From Brevipalpus yothersi (Eukaryota; Arthropoda; Arachnida; Trombidiformes; Tenuipalpidae), in assembly GCA_003956705.1 (NCBI GenBank), contig QZCP01000778.1:252331-316330 (forward strand): a stretch of 64,000 bases of DNA, in the 5' to 3' direction. A program made the position numbers and the translations under genes. Below, one piece after another: positions 27,860 to 38,303 of this stretch. The notes under the pieces are model-generated. The model made no database searches and had not been told where the DNA came from. It was given only the letters and a program-made list of their open reading frames with translations. Numbering within the stretch: the first letter of the stretch is position 1; each line of letters opens with the position of its first letter.

Positions 27860-28928
27860 ATGAATTCTTTCATCTTGATTGGTTTTTTCGTTTCAATTTC
27901 TTTGACAATCGGTGAGTCTAAATACTAGGTAGAAAGAATTTTTGATTGATATTTGTCCAAATTTTTCAGGCGATAGCGCAGTACTTCTCAACCGGGATGA
28001 GTTCACCGATATATGTAAAAGTGCAATCCAGGTTTATTTGATGGGAGTAGATATTCTGCTTCCAGATGGGATTCTTGATGAGATTCGAAATAATTTGAAA
28101 TCGGACACAGCCAAAGAGAAAGTCAAATCGATTGCCGAAGGCTTGAAGGAGGCCACAATTTCTTCAAGACTTGCAGACAAAGCTTTCACCGAAATTCTTC
28201 ACATAGCCAACAGCACTTACCATGCCCTAAGAACACCAGCTAATCGTTTGGCTGAGGGTTACTTTGATTCTTTCGTTCAACTTTTCGAGAATGTTGCCTC
28301 TTGGTTCTTCCTCTTCTTGGCCACATTCCGTAGGGCAGCTGAGGATGGAGTTGCTATCGATAGAGCAGAAATATACAAGTGAGTTGGCCTTATTTATTGA
28401 AAATTTTCAAATTTGATAAGCTCTTTATCGAATTTTTATCATGATTCTGAGAATGAGAGATTGAGTAATGAAAGATATTTCTATACCATATTAATCATTC
28501 ACAAATAATCAAAGTGTAGAATATTCTCAAGATAGTAATATCCTTTCAACGAAAAAAACTATCTGACAATTCAGAAAATTATCTTCAATTTTTCATTGTC
28601 TTTTATCATATCTCCAGATCTAGCAAATTGGACACTTTTGCTGACAATGTATGCCGCTTGATTCCATTACCTCCTCCAGTGGATTTCAATGATCCAACTA
28701 GCTGGAGAACTGCTGGAAGCTATCTTTTCGATCACTTTATCACACTCTTCAATTCAACAAGCCTCGAAAAAAATCCTACTCTAACGGTTTGTAACTTTCG
28801 GAGCGATTTCCCATGTAATTCATACCATAAAATTGACTGTTATTTTTATTTGAAAAATTTTTCTACAGACTTTTGATGATATTCCTGGAGCTTTGGATAA
28901 AGAAGAAAAGGAGGCAGGAAATTTCTAG
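27860..28928 (+). CDS. Secreted protein of unknown family, four exons
   Basis: Exons 27860-27911, 27970-28378, 28618-28786 and 28869-28928 join in consistent phase (ATC-G|GC, AA|A, ACG|ACT), giving 229 residues. Exon 1 encodes a signal peptide (MNSFILIGFFVSISLTIG). The mature part is probably helical and has only two cysteines, in DICKSAIQ and DNVCRLIP, which may form one disulfide. Other marks are the acidic start LLNRDEFTDICK, an amphipathic stretch SDTAKEKVKSIAEGLKEAT, the aromatic segment ASWFFLFLATFRRA, and a short acidic/Lys tail. I do not recognise the family. AATAAA is at 29080-29085. It follows the cystatins on the same strand, so this looks like a block of secreted, possibly co-expressed proteins; that link is inference. 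Confidence 0.75.
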
Positions 28929-29085
28929 TGAAAGCTACTTTTCTGTCTTTTCAACTCGAAGAAGTGGGTAGACTTTTGGATGAGTCTGATAAAACACATT
29001 GCCATTAAGTATCTTCGAGTTAAATCATTTATGTGACCTCTTCATGAATATAATAGAATAGAGCAAAAGGAAGAGAAATAATAAA

Positions 29086-29696
29086 GTTCAGTTTAATTCA
29101 CATTATTTATTCAAAATTCTTTTCATCAGAAATGCTCTGAATGGCCAACTTTGATGAGAATCCCAAATCGATTTCTTCTATCCAATCTAGCCAATAATGT
29201 CCTATGAATAATGTCTTGATGATAATGTCCTAGGATTTTAGATACTAATATTCATTGATGAATTAGCACCATCTCATGAGCAGCTAGATTTTTAATCTTG
29301 GTGTATACTCAATAAGGGGATCAGGCTCAATTATGATAGTTATCAAGTTTCAGATGACACATAAATGAAATTTTGAAGAATTGCCATCAAAATTTAACCT
29401 TATCACCATATTTTGGTTGATCTTGAGAAAATGAGAATGAAAACTTAAAATATGGTTTCACTTCATGGAAGATAAGTTCCTAAAATTATGGCTTCATCGA
29501 TTTGAGCTTGATAAATTCTGATAAAAGTATTTCATTTCCAATCATTTGATCTTTGATAAATCGTGTATCTTTGCGACCCCCTCCTTGCCAAGTATTTTAC
29601 TTGACAAGAAAAAGCAGACAATAGCAGCGCCTTCATTTGATTCTCAATCACCACTATGCAGCATTATTAACGAAAATGAAATTTTCAATCCAACGA
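29086..29696. other. Intergenic, nothing recognised
   Basis: About 600 nt of AT-rich DNA. I looked here for the missing N-terminal exons of the SMARCC gene and found no reading frame resembling that module. Confidence 0.5.
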
Positions 29697-29840
29697 TTAG
29701 AACTCGATAATAAGTTCTGATTCAAAATTCGACTTCATCGTTGAACGTTTTTCATGATGACTGGTGGCTCCACCAACACTATACCGGTGTAAGTGGTGCC
29801 CTCTGGGAAATCTTTTGTCTTTCGACTTTTGAGCAGCCAT
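29697..29840 (-). CDS. Possible small protein divergent from SMARCC
   Basis: On the minus strand a 47-codon frame starts with a favourable context (GTGAAAATGGCTGCT) and reads MAAQKSKDKRFPRGHHLHRY, then SVGGATSHHEKRST, ending in FESELIIEF. It is basic and His/Lys/Arg-rich. The frame can be extended 28 codons upstream. It would share a promoter region of about 290 bp with the plus-strand SMARCC gene. I do not recognise it, and a chance frame is quite possible. Confidence 0.3.
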   Translation of the reverse strand: MAAQKSKDKRFPRGHHLHRYSVGGATSHHEKRSTMKSNFESELIIEF

Positions 29841-30133
29841 TTTCACAGCATTTTGCTTGATTATTTCTGGTATCTGTGTTTCTGTGTGTTGTGTGGAAAG
29901 GGGATAAACTAGATTGGGTGTCATTTGAATTGAATGTTAATTTAATCATAAACAGTGTGTATAGTGTAATTTAAATAGGTCTGTGGCTGTGGTAAGATAG
30001 CTGTATAGAGGCTGACAAGGGTGTGAAATATTGGGAAGAAGCTGGTGAGCCACCGCTTTTTTTTGTGCTTCATCTTTCTTCCTCTTCTTCTCTTCTCTCC
30101 TCTTTGGCTGTCTGCCGTATATATACACACACA

Positions 30134-33100
30134 ATGGTGAGTCGTGGTAGTAAGCGTAAGCGATCACCATCACCGGAAAAAAAGAAGCGTCCACCGAGAG
30201 ACAATAATAGTGGTAATAAGAATGATCAAGATGATTCGGAAAAAATATCCACACCATCACCTGATGCTAATAGTACCAATTCGGGTGCCAATTCACCCAA
30301 GCCGCCAACATCTTCCGCAAGTAAGCAACAAGCAGCCAAGATGGCTCGCAGTGTAACCAAGTCACGTAAAAGATCTCCATCACCGACAGAGAAGAAAAAA
30401 TCACGACAACCATTGGAAACATCTCGTGCCAGCAGTGAACGTGATAATTTTCAAGAAGATTTGCCACCAACATCACCGGTTGAAGCGAAAGTAATCAATT
30501 CGGAAGCCAATTCACCCAAACCAAAAGACGATGATGATGACAATGTGACAGATCAAGCGAATTATATTATCATACCTAGTTATGCATGCTGGTTTGATTA
30601 TTGTTCCATACATGAGGTTGAAAAGCGAGCTATGCCCGAATTTTTCAATGCCGCTAATTTATCTAAAACTCCAGAAATATATCTGGCTTATCGTAATTTC
30701 ATGATAGACACATACCGGTTGAATCCTACTGAATATTTAACTGTAACAGCATGTAGGAGAAATTTAGCAGGTGATGTGTGTGCTATAATGAGAGTGCACG
30801 CTTTTCTAGAGCAATGGGGTTTAATTAATTATCAAGTCAACAGTGACAGTTTACCCACACCGATGGGTCCACCATCAACGAGTCACTTCAATGTTCTGGT
30901 GGACACACCATCAGCTCTCCAGCCACTCAATCCTCCTCGCACTAAAAATCTAATACCTCACACAGTCCCTCCAACATCGTCTAGTGAGTCTCAAGCTCTT
31001 GTGGGAGATGTACAAGAGAATAAAGAAAATGTTAAACTGAATAGCACCAGTGGAGCTATTTCAGCTGGTGGTGATTCTAGTGAAGATGTTAAAACTAGCA
31101 AATCTTCCAAAATAGTTTCCAATTTTGGACTAAGGACAGATCAGTATGATCCTCGTAGTGCATACTTTAAGCAGAAGGGTGTATCATCGGTATCAAGAGA
31201 ATGGGATGATCAAGAAATTCTTCTACTTTTGGAAGCTATTGAAATGTATAAAGATGATTGGAACAAAGTTTGTGAACATGTAGCCACTCGCACTCAAGAT
31301 GAATGCATATTACAATTTTTACGACTACCCATCGAAGATCCTTATCTAGATGAATCAGATGGTGCACTAGGACCTTTAGCTTATCAGCCAATTCCATTTT
31401 CTAAACAAGGTAATCCCATTATGTCAACTGTAGCATTTTTGGCTTCACTAGTTGATCCTCGAGTTGCTTCAGCTGCTGCTAAAGCTGCTATGGAAGAATT
31501 TGAAAAACTCAAAGATGAAGTTCCATCATCCATACTGAATGCACACATTAAGAATGTTCAGCAAGCAGCATCTAAAGGTACACTGGACTCCAATACTGGG
31601 CTTTCAATGACCGGTATTGCTGGCACTGAAGAGCTTGAATCACAAGTAGCTAATGAAGAAAAATCTGAGGAAGCTAAATTAAAGAACGAAAATGACACTA
31701 CGACAACGATTACTCCAACATCCATCTCAAATAAAAGTGAAGAAAAAGATGAAAGCATGATGTCAGTAGATGAAGCTGATCGAAATAAATCTTCAAGCGA
31801 TACTCCTCCACACAGTGCCGATGAAAAAGGGTCTGCCAAGGTGGAAGAAAAAGCTGGTACTATAACAACCATCACTCCCGCAATAGCTCCTGGTGAACAT
31901 AGTCAAGAAAAGAGTAGCACATCGTCTTCGACATCTGCCGCTGTTCCAGCAAGTGAAAGTTCCGAAAGCAAGTTGGAAGAGGGAAATAAAGATGACTCCG
32001 AAGCTCAGAAACATCCCGAAAAATCTAAAACTCCTCAAATAGGTGAAGACGCCTCAAAAGAATCTAAAGAGCCGAAATCCTCTGCTGTGTCAGAATCTGG
32101 AGAAAATTCAACCAAAACAGGAGCATCTAGCGAAGACGAAACGGTCTCCAGTCGAGTTGCTGATCAACATCCGAAAAGAATGTCAATCGATGGTGAGGAT
32201 AATTCCTCAGCTAAAGTTAATGGCCATATTGATGGCGATGGAAAATTGGGCGCCAAAGTTGAAAATGGGTTACCCGAGAAAGAATCTTCAGCCGATCAAG
32301 ATAGGGAAAAAGAGAAACTGATTAAAGAGGCTCAGTTGTCCACAGCGGCAGCGGCTGCATTGGGAGCAGCTGCTGTTAAAGCTAAGCATTTGGCTAGTGT
32401 AGAAGAGCGAAAAATAAAGTCTCTTGTCGCACTACTCGTCGAAACGCAAATGAAAAAACTGGAAATAAAATTGAGACATTTCGAAGAGTTAGAAGCTATA
32501 ATGGACCGAGAAAGAGAAAATGTGAGTATTGATCAGTAATGATATCATTTCTACAATTTTTCTCATCATTTCTGATAAATTCTTTTTCATTTGTTATCTC
32601 AGTTGGAATATACCAGACAACAATTAATTCAAGAACGACAACAGTTCCACATGGAGCAATTAAGAGCAGCTGAGTTCAGAGCACGGCAGCAGGTATGTAT
32701 CGCCGACCATTTTTGTGAATAGATCTTCGAAAAACCTGGGAAAGTTCCCATCAAAACTGAATAGATAACGCATGGAATAATTGATGATGAGATTGAAAAC
32801 CAAATTAGTTGAAAATGTAGAGAATTGTGACCCTAATTCAACTCGATCTTTCAAATTTGATTTTCCCATTGATATTCCCAAAAAACAATTCTACCGAGTC
32901 TCCTAGTTACTTACCATAGATTCATTGAAATTTAGAAGCTCTATGCTTTATGAAGCTTTTCTCCCTCTTATAGAATTTGATTGTAAAACTACAAGTACCC
33001 AGAGTTATTCCGATACACCGTTATTTTTTTATTTCAACATCAAAGATTTCGTTCTCAAACTCATTCACTAATGACTATAACCACTGATTCATTAACATCT

Positions 33101-34259
33101 AAAATCGCTTCTTCTCGTTCAGGCTCAAATGATATCACAAGGTCATCAGCAGCAACATATTCCTCATCTTCAAGGATCTGTACCAACGCATCATCAATCG
33201 CAGCCCATGCCCCCTCAGTCTCAGATGGTATCTCAGCCACAGCTTCCTCCTTCTTCTCATCATCAGAATCAAACGATGCCCCCACAGTCTCAGATGATAT
33301 CTCAGCTTCCTTCTTCCTCTCATCAACAACCGCAATCTATGCCTCCTCAATCTCAAATGGCCCCCCAGCCTCAGCCTCAACCTCCCCCACCACCTCCTCC
33401 TCATCATCAATCTCAACCAATACCATCCCAGTCTCAAATGGCTCAACCACCTGTGACCTTAGCTCAGCCCATGTCACAGCCAGCTTTAGGACAACCTATG
33501 GTACAACCAGCCATTGGACAACCACAGCCTATGACGCAACAGCCTATGACACAACAACCTATGACGCAACAACCTATGACACAGCAACCTATGACACAAC
33601 AACCTATGGCACAACAACCTATGGGACAGCCTATGGCACAACCGACAATGGGGCAGTCTATGGCGCAACAGCCCATGGGTCAATCCATGGCCCAACCACC
33701 GATGGGACAACCCATGCCTCATCCACCCATGGGACAACCGATGTCTCAACCGCCTATGGGACAACCTATGACACAGCCTGTCATGGGGCAACCTATGCCT
33801 CAATCAGGAATGGGACATCCTATGGCACAGCAGCCTATGGGGCAGCCAATGCCACCACAGATGATGTCCCAAGGACATCAACAGCAAGGCCAGCCTTTGT
33901 CTCAACCGATGGCCCAACCAGTAGGACAACAGCAACCATTGGGGCAATCCATGGCCCAGCCACCACCCCAGCATCAACCAGGGCCAGGATCACAGCCCTC
34001 TGTCACCATGTCTGGTCCCATGGGGCAACAATTAATGCCTCAACCAATTCAAGCTCAAATGATGCCTCAAGGACATCAGCAGCAGCATATTCCTCCTCAT
34101 CTTCAGGGATCCATACCGCCGCATCATCAATCGCAGCCATTACCCCCTCAATCCCAGATGATACCCCAGTCCCAGCCTCCGCCTCAGCCCCCGGCTCAAT
34201 CTCAGCCACCTCCACCACCACCACCACCACCACCCACAACATCAACAACTGAATCTTGA
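30134..34259 (+). CDS. SMARCC: SWI/SNF core subunit SMARCC/Moira (SWIRM-SANT protein)
   Basis: Three exons, 30134-32521, 32603-32692 and 33123-34259, all phase 0, give 1204 residues. Domains: basic Ser/Pro start (SKRKRSPSPEKKKRPP), SWIRM at about 136-240 (NYIIIPSYACWFDY, KTPEIYLAYRNFMIDTYRLN, RVHAFLEQWGLINYQV), SANT at about 354-405 (REWDDQEILLLLEAIEMYKDDWNKV), a Ser/Glu/Lys-rich stretch, then the conserved coiled coil at about 735-826 (KAKHLASVEERKIKSLVALL, MKKLEIKLRHFEELEAIMD) and a 378-residue Gln/Pro/Met tail. It is a scaffold of BAF/PBAF chromatin remodellers in the nucleus. Human SMARCC1/2 carry about 400 residues before SWIRM; here there are about 135, so the N-terminal module is missing or lies in undetected exons. 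I chose the Met at 30134 because it begins the family-like KRKRSPSP block; the frame stays open to 30023. Confidence 0.93.
33528..33850 (+). repeat. Coding minisatellite in the SMARCC tail
   Basis: Tandem 15-nt units encoding PMTQQ or PMAQQ (from 33528) grade into 12-nt units encoding PMGQ/PMAQ-like tetrapeptides. Unit length stays a multiple of three, so the frame survives copy-number change. The regularity also opens the other plus frame over 33071-34252, which is an artefact. Confidence 0.85.
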
Positions 34260-34304
34260 ACTTCTACAAATGAACTTTATCATGATTAAATCGTTTGACA
34301 CCAT

Positions 34305-34310
34305 TTTATT
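34305..34310 (-). terminator. Poly(A) signal of the Ly6 gene, next to SMARCC
   Basis: TTTATT on the plus strand (AATAAA on minus), 180 nt beyond the Ly6 stop and only 46 nt past the convergent SMARCC stop. The 3' ends of the two transcripts probably overlap. Confidence 0.5.
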
Positions 34311-34489
34311 CACCAGTCATTCCGGTCGTTCTGTTTAAAAGGCGATCTGTTCGATATTAAATTTACAAAATTTACATAAGTCCTCAATATCTCGTGTATT
34401 TTTTCAAGAGGAGAGACGTATCGTAAATCTTTGGAAAATGATATTCTCAGGGCGTGATGGCTACTGTTGAATGAGGCCAAGCCAAAATG

Positions 34490-35587
34490 TCAGTGTTGCT
34501 CGCGTCTCATTAACAAAATACTGATAGTGATTGAAAAAATGGCAACTAACAAATTTGGCATCAGACTCGTAGATGAGTTGCACCAGTGATCAAGTTGACA
34601 AAAGCAATAAGTTGTCCGAGTCCAGTAGTCCCTGTTGAGAAGGTAGAGAGAAAGAAATTAATTAGCATCCAATTCGATTCATTTCCGGTTAAATGCTAAA
34701 AATAATACAACAATCATAGATTATGGAAAGTTCCTGTTCTTTCACATGATTCCATAAACATTTAAATTGAAACAACAGTGAGAGAGATGGAGATACAATC
34801 TTAATTCCCAATGAATGAACAAATTTTTTATATTTATATTCCAGGAGCTTTCTATCTTATTTGTGTCGATATATTTGAATGAATTTACAATAAAAAAGCA
34901 GAAACACATCTCGAAATTACGCTTACCGTTTGAGATCATAAACTTTGCTATCTGAATTATCAACATAAACTGCCAAATTAGGTTGAGAAGCGGCTGGTCG
35001 ACATCCTTCGAATGTATCACCAGGAATATTACTTTTAACTCCGATCAAGTTAGATAAGCAATCTCTGGTTACTAACTTTTCGCCTGCAAATTAGGAGAGG
35101 AAAAAAATTAACCATCAAGAATGTCTGTGAATGAACGTTATCATTGCTAAAAACTTTACACATTTGATTAGGCTGGAGAAACTATTCTCAAATTGATTGT
35201 CTATCAATGTATGCAAACACATTGATCATCATTTGTATTCACCTCCTTTCTCTTCGATAATTTTCACACATTTATCGTCCTCCTTTGGACATGTAATGGC
35301 AGAATGTAGCAACCAATTGACACCATCATCACGACATCCCGGCTGTGTGCTTACACAACTGTAACACCATATTGACGCTTGGGATACTGGTGAGGAAAAG
35401 AAAATGAGTTAAATTGTTGAATCAAGAGAGCAGAAAACAGTGTCATCATCAAATTCAAAGTGAAGTTAAGAAGAAAAAAAATTAAAAGAGGTGTAAATAA
35501 TTATTCTGTCAACAAGTGAATCAAATACAAACACCCAAACACCTTACCAAAAGGAAACATAAAAAGAACAAGTACACTTGATAGCAT
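34490..35587 (-). CDS. GPI-type Ly6/uPAR three-finger protein
   Basis: Assembled from four short minus-strand exons: 35587-35548, 35386-35243, 35083-34927 and 34631-34490. Codon phase fits at every junction (G|TA, G|GC, CG|G), giving 160 residues. Signal peptide MLSSVLVLFMFPFVSQA; then SIWCYSCVSTQPGC, AITCPKEDDKCVKII, VTRDCLSNLIG, FEGCRPAAS, TTYCFCQLDHWCN, and a hydrophobic C-terminus (LLVAIFSITISILLM) as expected for GPI attachment. Ten mature cysteines and the terminal Cys-Asn are the Ly6/uPAR signature. Arthropod members (quiver/sleepless, boudin, crooked and others) act at the cell surface in channel regulation, septate junctions or cuticle; which subfamily this is I cannot say. It is convergent with SMARCC (230 nt between stops). 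Confidence 0.88.
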
Positions 35588-35791
35588 GTTTGCCGAAACG
35601 TTGTTGTCGGTGTTGATTGAAACACACACACACAAACCAAAACTTTGTTTTCACTTGATCGGGTGAGTATCACAAATTAAGGAGATCATCTAAACCAAAA
35701 CATGGAGAGAGATTCTCAAGATTCCCAAAGAGATTCCTCTGGAATATATTTATATTCAATCGATGAGCAACTGAAAAGTTGTGTGTATCAC

Positions 35792-36080
35792 TTAAGCGCG
35801 CTGGGAGTGGTCGTCCTGGACACGGTACTTGGGCTTGTCAGTGGTAGTAGCTGATGGCTCAGGTAGCGCAATAATCAAGTGAATGCCGAAACAGACAAAA
35901 AAAAGTGGTCTCAACAACAGCAACTTTTACCTGTACAACTTTGCGGGATGTCTTCTTCTTCTGGATGGCGCGATCATTTGGAATGGCTTGAAAAATTTTT
36001 TCCCCAGATTTTTGTGTTGAGATGATTGAGAAGTGGGTGCTGTGTAAAGTTTGTGTGGGGTGTAAATTGGTGTTGGACAT
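35792..36080 (-). CDS. Small two-exon protein of unknown function
   Basis: Exon 36080-35931 (50 codons, MSNTNLHPTQTLHSTHFSII ... KKKTSRKVVQ) ends at a good donor, CAG|GTAAAA. A 73-nt intron leads to exon 35857-35792, which reads PSATTTDKPKYRVQDDHSQR then Ala and stop in phase 0. Exon 2 is strikingly rich in G/C-ending codons (GAC AAG CCC AAG TAC), unlike its surroundings, which suggests a well-expressed gene. The 71-residue product is basic with no signal peptide or membrane segment. The acceptor (CTACCTGAG) has a weak pyrimidine tract, so the junction is uncertain. I do not recognise the family. It lies 205 nt upstream of the Ly6 start on the same strand. Confidence 0.45.
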
Positions 36081-37214
36081 TTAGAACATAACGGTCTGGG
36101 TTCTGGAAGGTGGGTTGCCGTTGTGGGTATTTTTTTGGTTGAGCGGGATCAAGGCTATTTTTACTTGTGTGTGTGTTGATGCTGTAATAGAAAGATGAAA
36201 TTTTTATTCGGAATCAGTGATCATGTGATTTGAGATTGGCTTTAATCAATCATTTTTATCGTCGAATTTTTTACACTTTCAAAAGAATTTGGATACAGTT
36301 TGGCATGGCATGATGTTCAGGGGATCATTAATCATTATTAAACATTTTTGATATGGATTCGTTAGTTGTGCTCAAATCTTCGGTTCTCAAGATGTAAGCT
36401 GATTTTCTTGTCAAAATGATTTTTCCATCAGTTTTATTCTGTGCCATCTGACTTATTCTCAATGAACTTATTAAAAGAATCCATATTATGAATTTGCGTC
36501 CCAATCTTCTGAGCTACACGATTTATCTTGTCCTATTATCATGAAATCAATCACGTGGGATATTAAATTGGATGGACTGTTCGCGAAATTGTGAATTGTC
36601 AACCCAAAGGAACATTAAAAGAGCATATTAAGATCCTCGTTTAGAGCACGCTATAAATACTAGAGATGTGATGATGATATTTAGGAATCAGTGAAACAGA
36701 TTGTCTGAGTTATCCCTTGTATCGACTTTCTAGAAGATTGATCTCTTGATAGATCAACATCTTTTGATCCTCTGGAAAGTTGTCTGTTTTGTGTTCTAAC
36801 AAAATTTTGCAACTCAATTAAACTTGGAAAACAAATCTCGAGAGTAGCAATGTTCAATTCAATTTATAATCTATTCATTCGATATAATATGTCATAATCT
36901 TAAAAAAAACGGGAAAATATTCGCAGTTTAATCTGAGGGTATTGGAATTATTTGAATTCTATGAGAAGGAAATGAATTTTTCTTGCTAATTTCTCTCTTC
37001 TATTCTTGATGACCATTTCAAAACAATCCATATTTTGATTCGTCTCTTTTTGAATAGTATTTCAAATCTGAACTGATAGTTTCAACTTGGACGATTCTAT
37101 TTGCAACATTCGCCCAACAGATCAATTGTTCATCAATACGGCAATTCAAACCCTATTCAAAAGGCCAATACAGGAAGTAAGTGCATTTGCTCTCTTCCTT
37201 CAATTCTTCAATAG
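36081..37214. other. Intergenic between the small minus-strand gene and the K+ channel
   Basis: AT-rich, with no coding signal. A likely non-coding leader exon of the K+ channel ends at about 37160 (GGAA|GTAAGT), with its acceptor directly before the ATG (TTCAATAG|ATG). Confidence 0.5.
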
Positions 37215-38303
37215 ATGAAAAGAAAATCTCCACCAAGAGGGATGAATAAAAATTTGAAATCAGTGATTGTCTTCATTATATACATCTACACGGGAGCCCT
37301 GGTATTCATGTTCCTTGAATCGGAATCAAATATTTTGGATCAACATGAACGGACAACACTTTATGAAATTCGAGGTTTGTACAAAAGTGTTCTCAATAGT
37401 GTTAATTTTTGAGCCACATTTTCAACTTTATATCATCAATAAAATTCTATTACATTCTATCAATCAAAAAATCGTGTTTTGTTGACGATTCTTTTTCCAG
37501 TTAGGGTCGAAAAGATGAAATTAGCTGGCCGAGAGAGGCAAATCCAGATGCACATCATCCAAACAATTGATGAGAGAATAGGAGAACTTCCTCAAGCTTA
37601 TATGACAAGATGGGGTCAATTTAATTCACTCTTTTTTGCTGTCACTGTGGTGACCACAGTTGGCTATGGAAAATTGTATCCATCCACAATGTTCGGCAAA
37701 ATATTTTGCATTATTTTTGCCCTTTTTGGTATTCCTTTGGGTGGTATGGTGATCACATTGATGGATGGTTTTGTCCGCCTTATATTGAGAACAGGAAAAA
37801 TGGACTGGCATTTCACTTTTTTCATCATCTTCTTACCTTGGCTAATTATATTCGTTGCTTTACCATCAACAATATTCGTTCTTTTTGAACACTGGACACC
37901 AATAGAAGCAATTTACTACAGTTTTATGACTCTGTGTACTGTGGGTTTGGGTGATCTGGTTTGTGGTAAGATCATAAATTTGCAATTCTTATCAATACAT
38001 ATGTATTTCTTGAGTCAAAAAAAATTGATAAGGTATACTTTCATGCTAGGACAATATAATATGGGTCTAGCCGATGGACTCTATAAGTTGGGTGTAATTG
38101 TTTGGATGATAATGGGAATCGCTCTGTTTTCGGTTTTTTTGAGATACATTGATGAACTGTATATCTGCATTCTCCAACGCGGTCCTTCAGATGAACCCAT
38201 AAAGGACAAGAAAAAACTTCAACCAGCCATGGAACTGGTGACCAAAGGAAGTTGTGAAGATAAATCTCTTGTTCCTTTGGTGTTTGGCTCCGTTGACAAC
38301 TGA
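37215..38303 (+). CDS. Two-pore-domain potassium channel (K2P/KCNK family)
   Basis: Exons 37215-37374, 37501-37965 and 38050-38303 join in phase (CGA-G|TT and TGT-G|GA), giving 292 residues. M1 is at about 15-34 (VIVFIIYIYTGALVFMFLE), followed by the charged cap helices (ERQIQMHIIQTIDERIGEL). Pore 1 has the filter TTVGYG at about 105-110, M2 is IFCIIFALFGIPLGGMVITL, M3 is WLIIFVALPSTIFVLF, and pore 2 has the filter CTVGLGD at about 199-205. M4 is LGVIVWMIMGIALFSVFL, then a short 45-residue cytoplasmic tail. GYG in pore 1 and GLG in pore 2 are normal variants for K2P channels, which set resting K+ leak at the plasma membrane. The subfamily is not determined. AATAAA is at 38673-38678. Confidence 0.9.

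Noticed and set aside
33071..34252. A 393-codon open frame on the plus strand rich in TTYGTT-type repeats.
   Set aside because: It is the +1 shadow of the SMARCC Gln/Pro tail; the 12/15-nt repeat units keep every frame open. The real frame is fixed by the splice acceptor at 33123 and the upstream exons.
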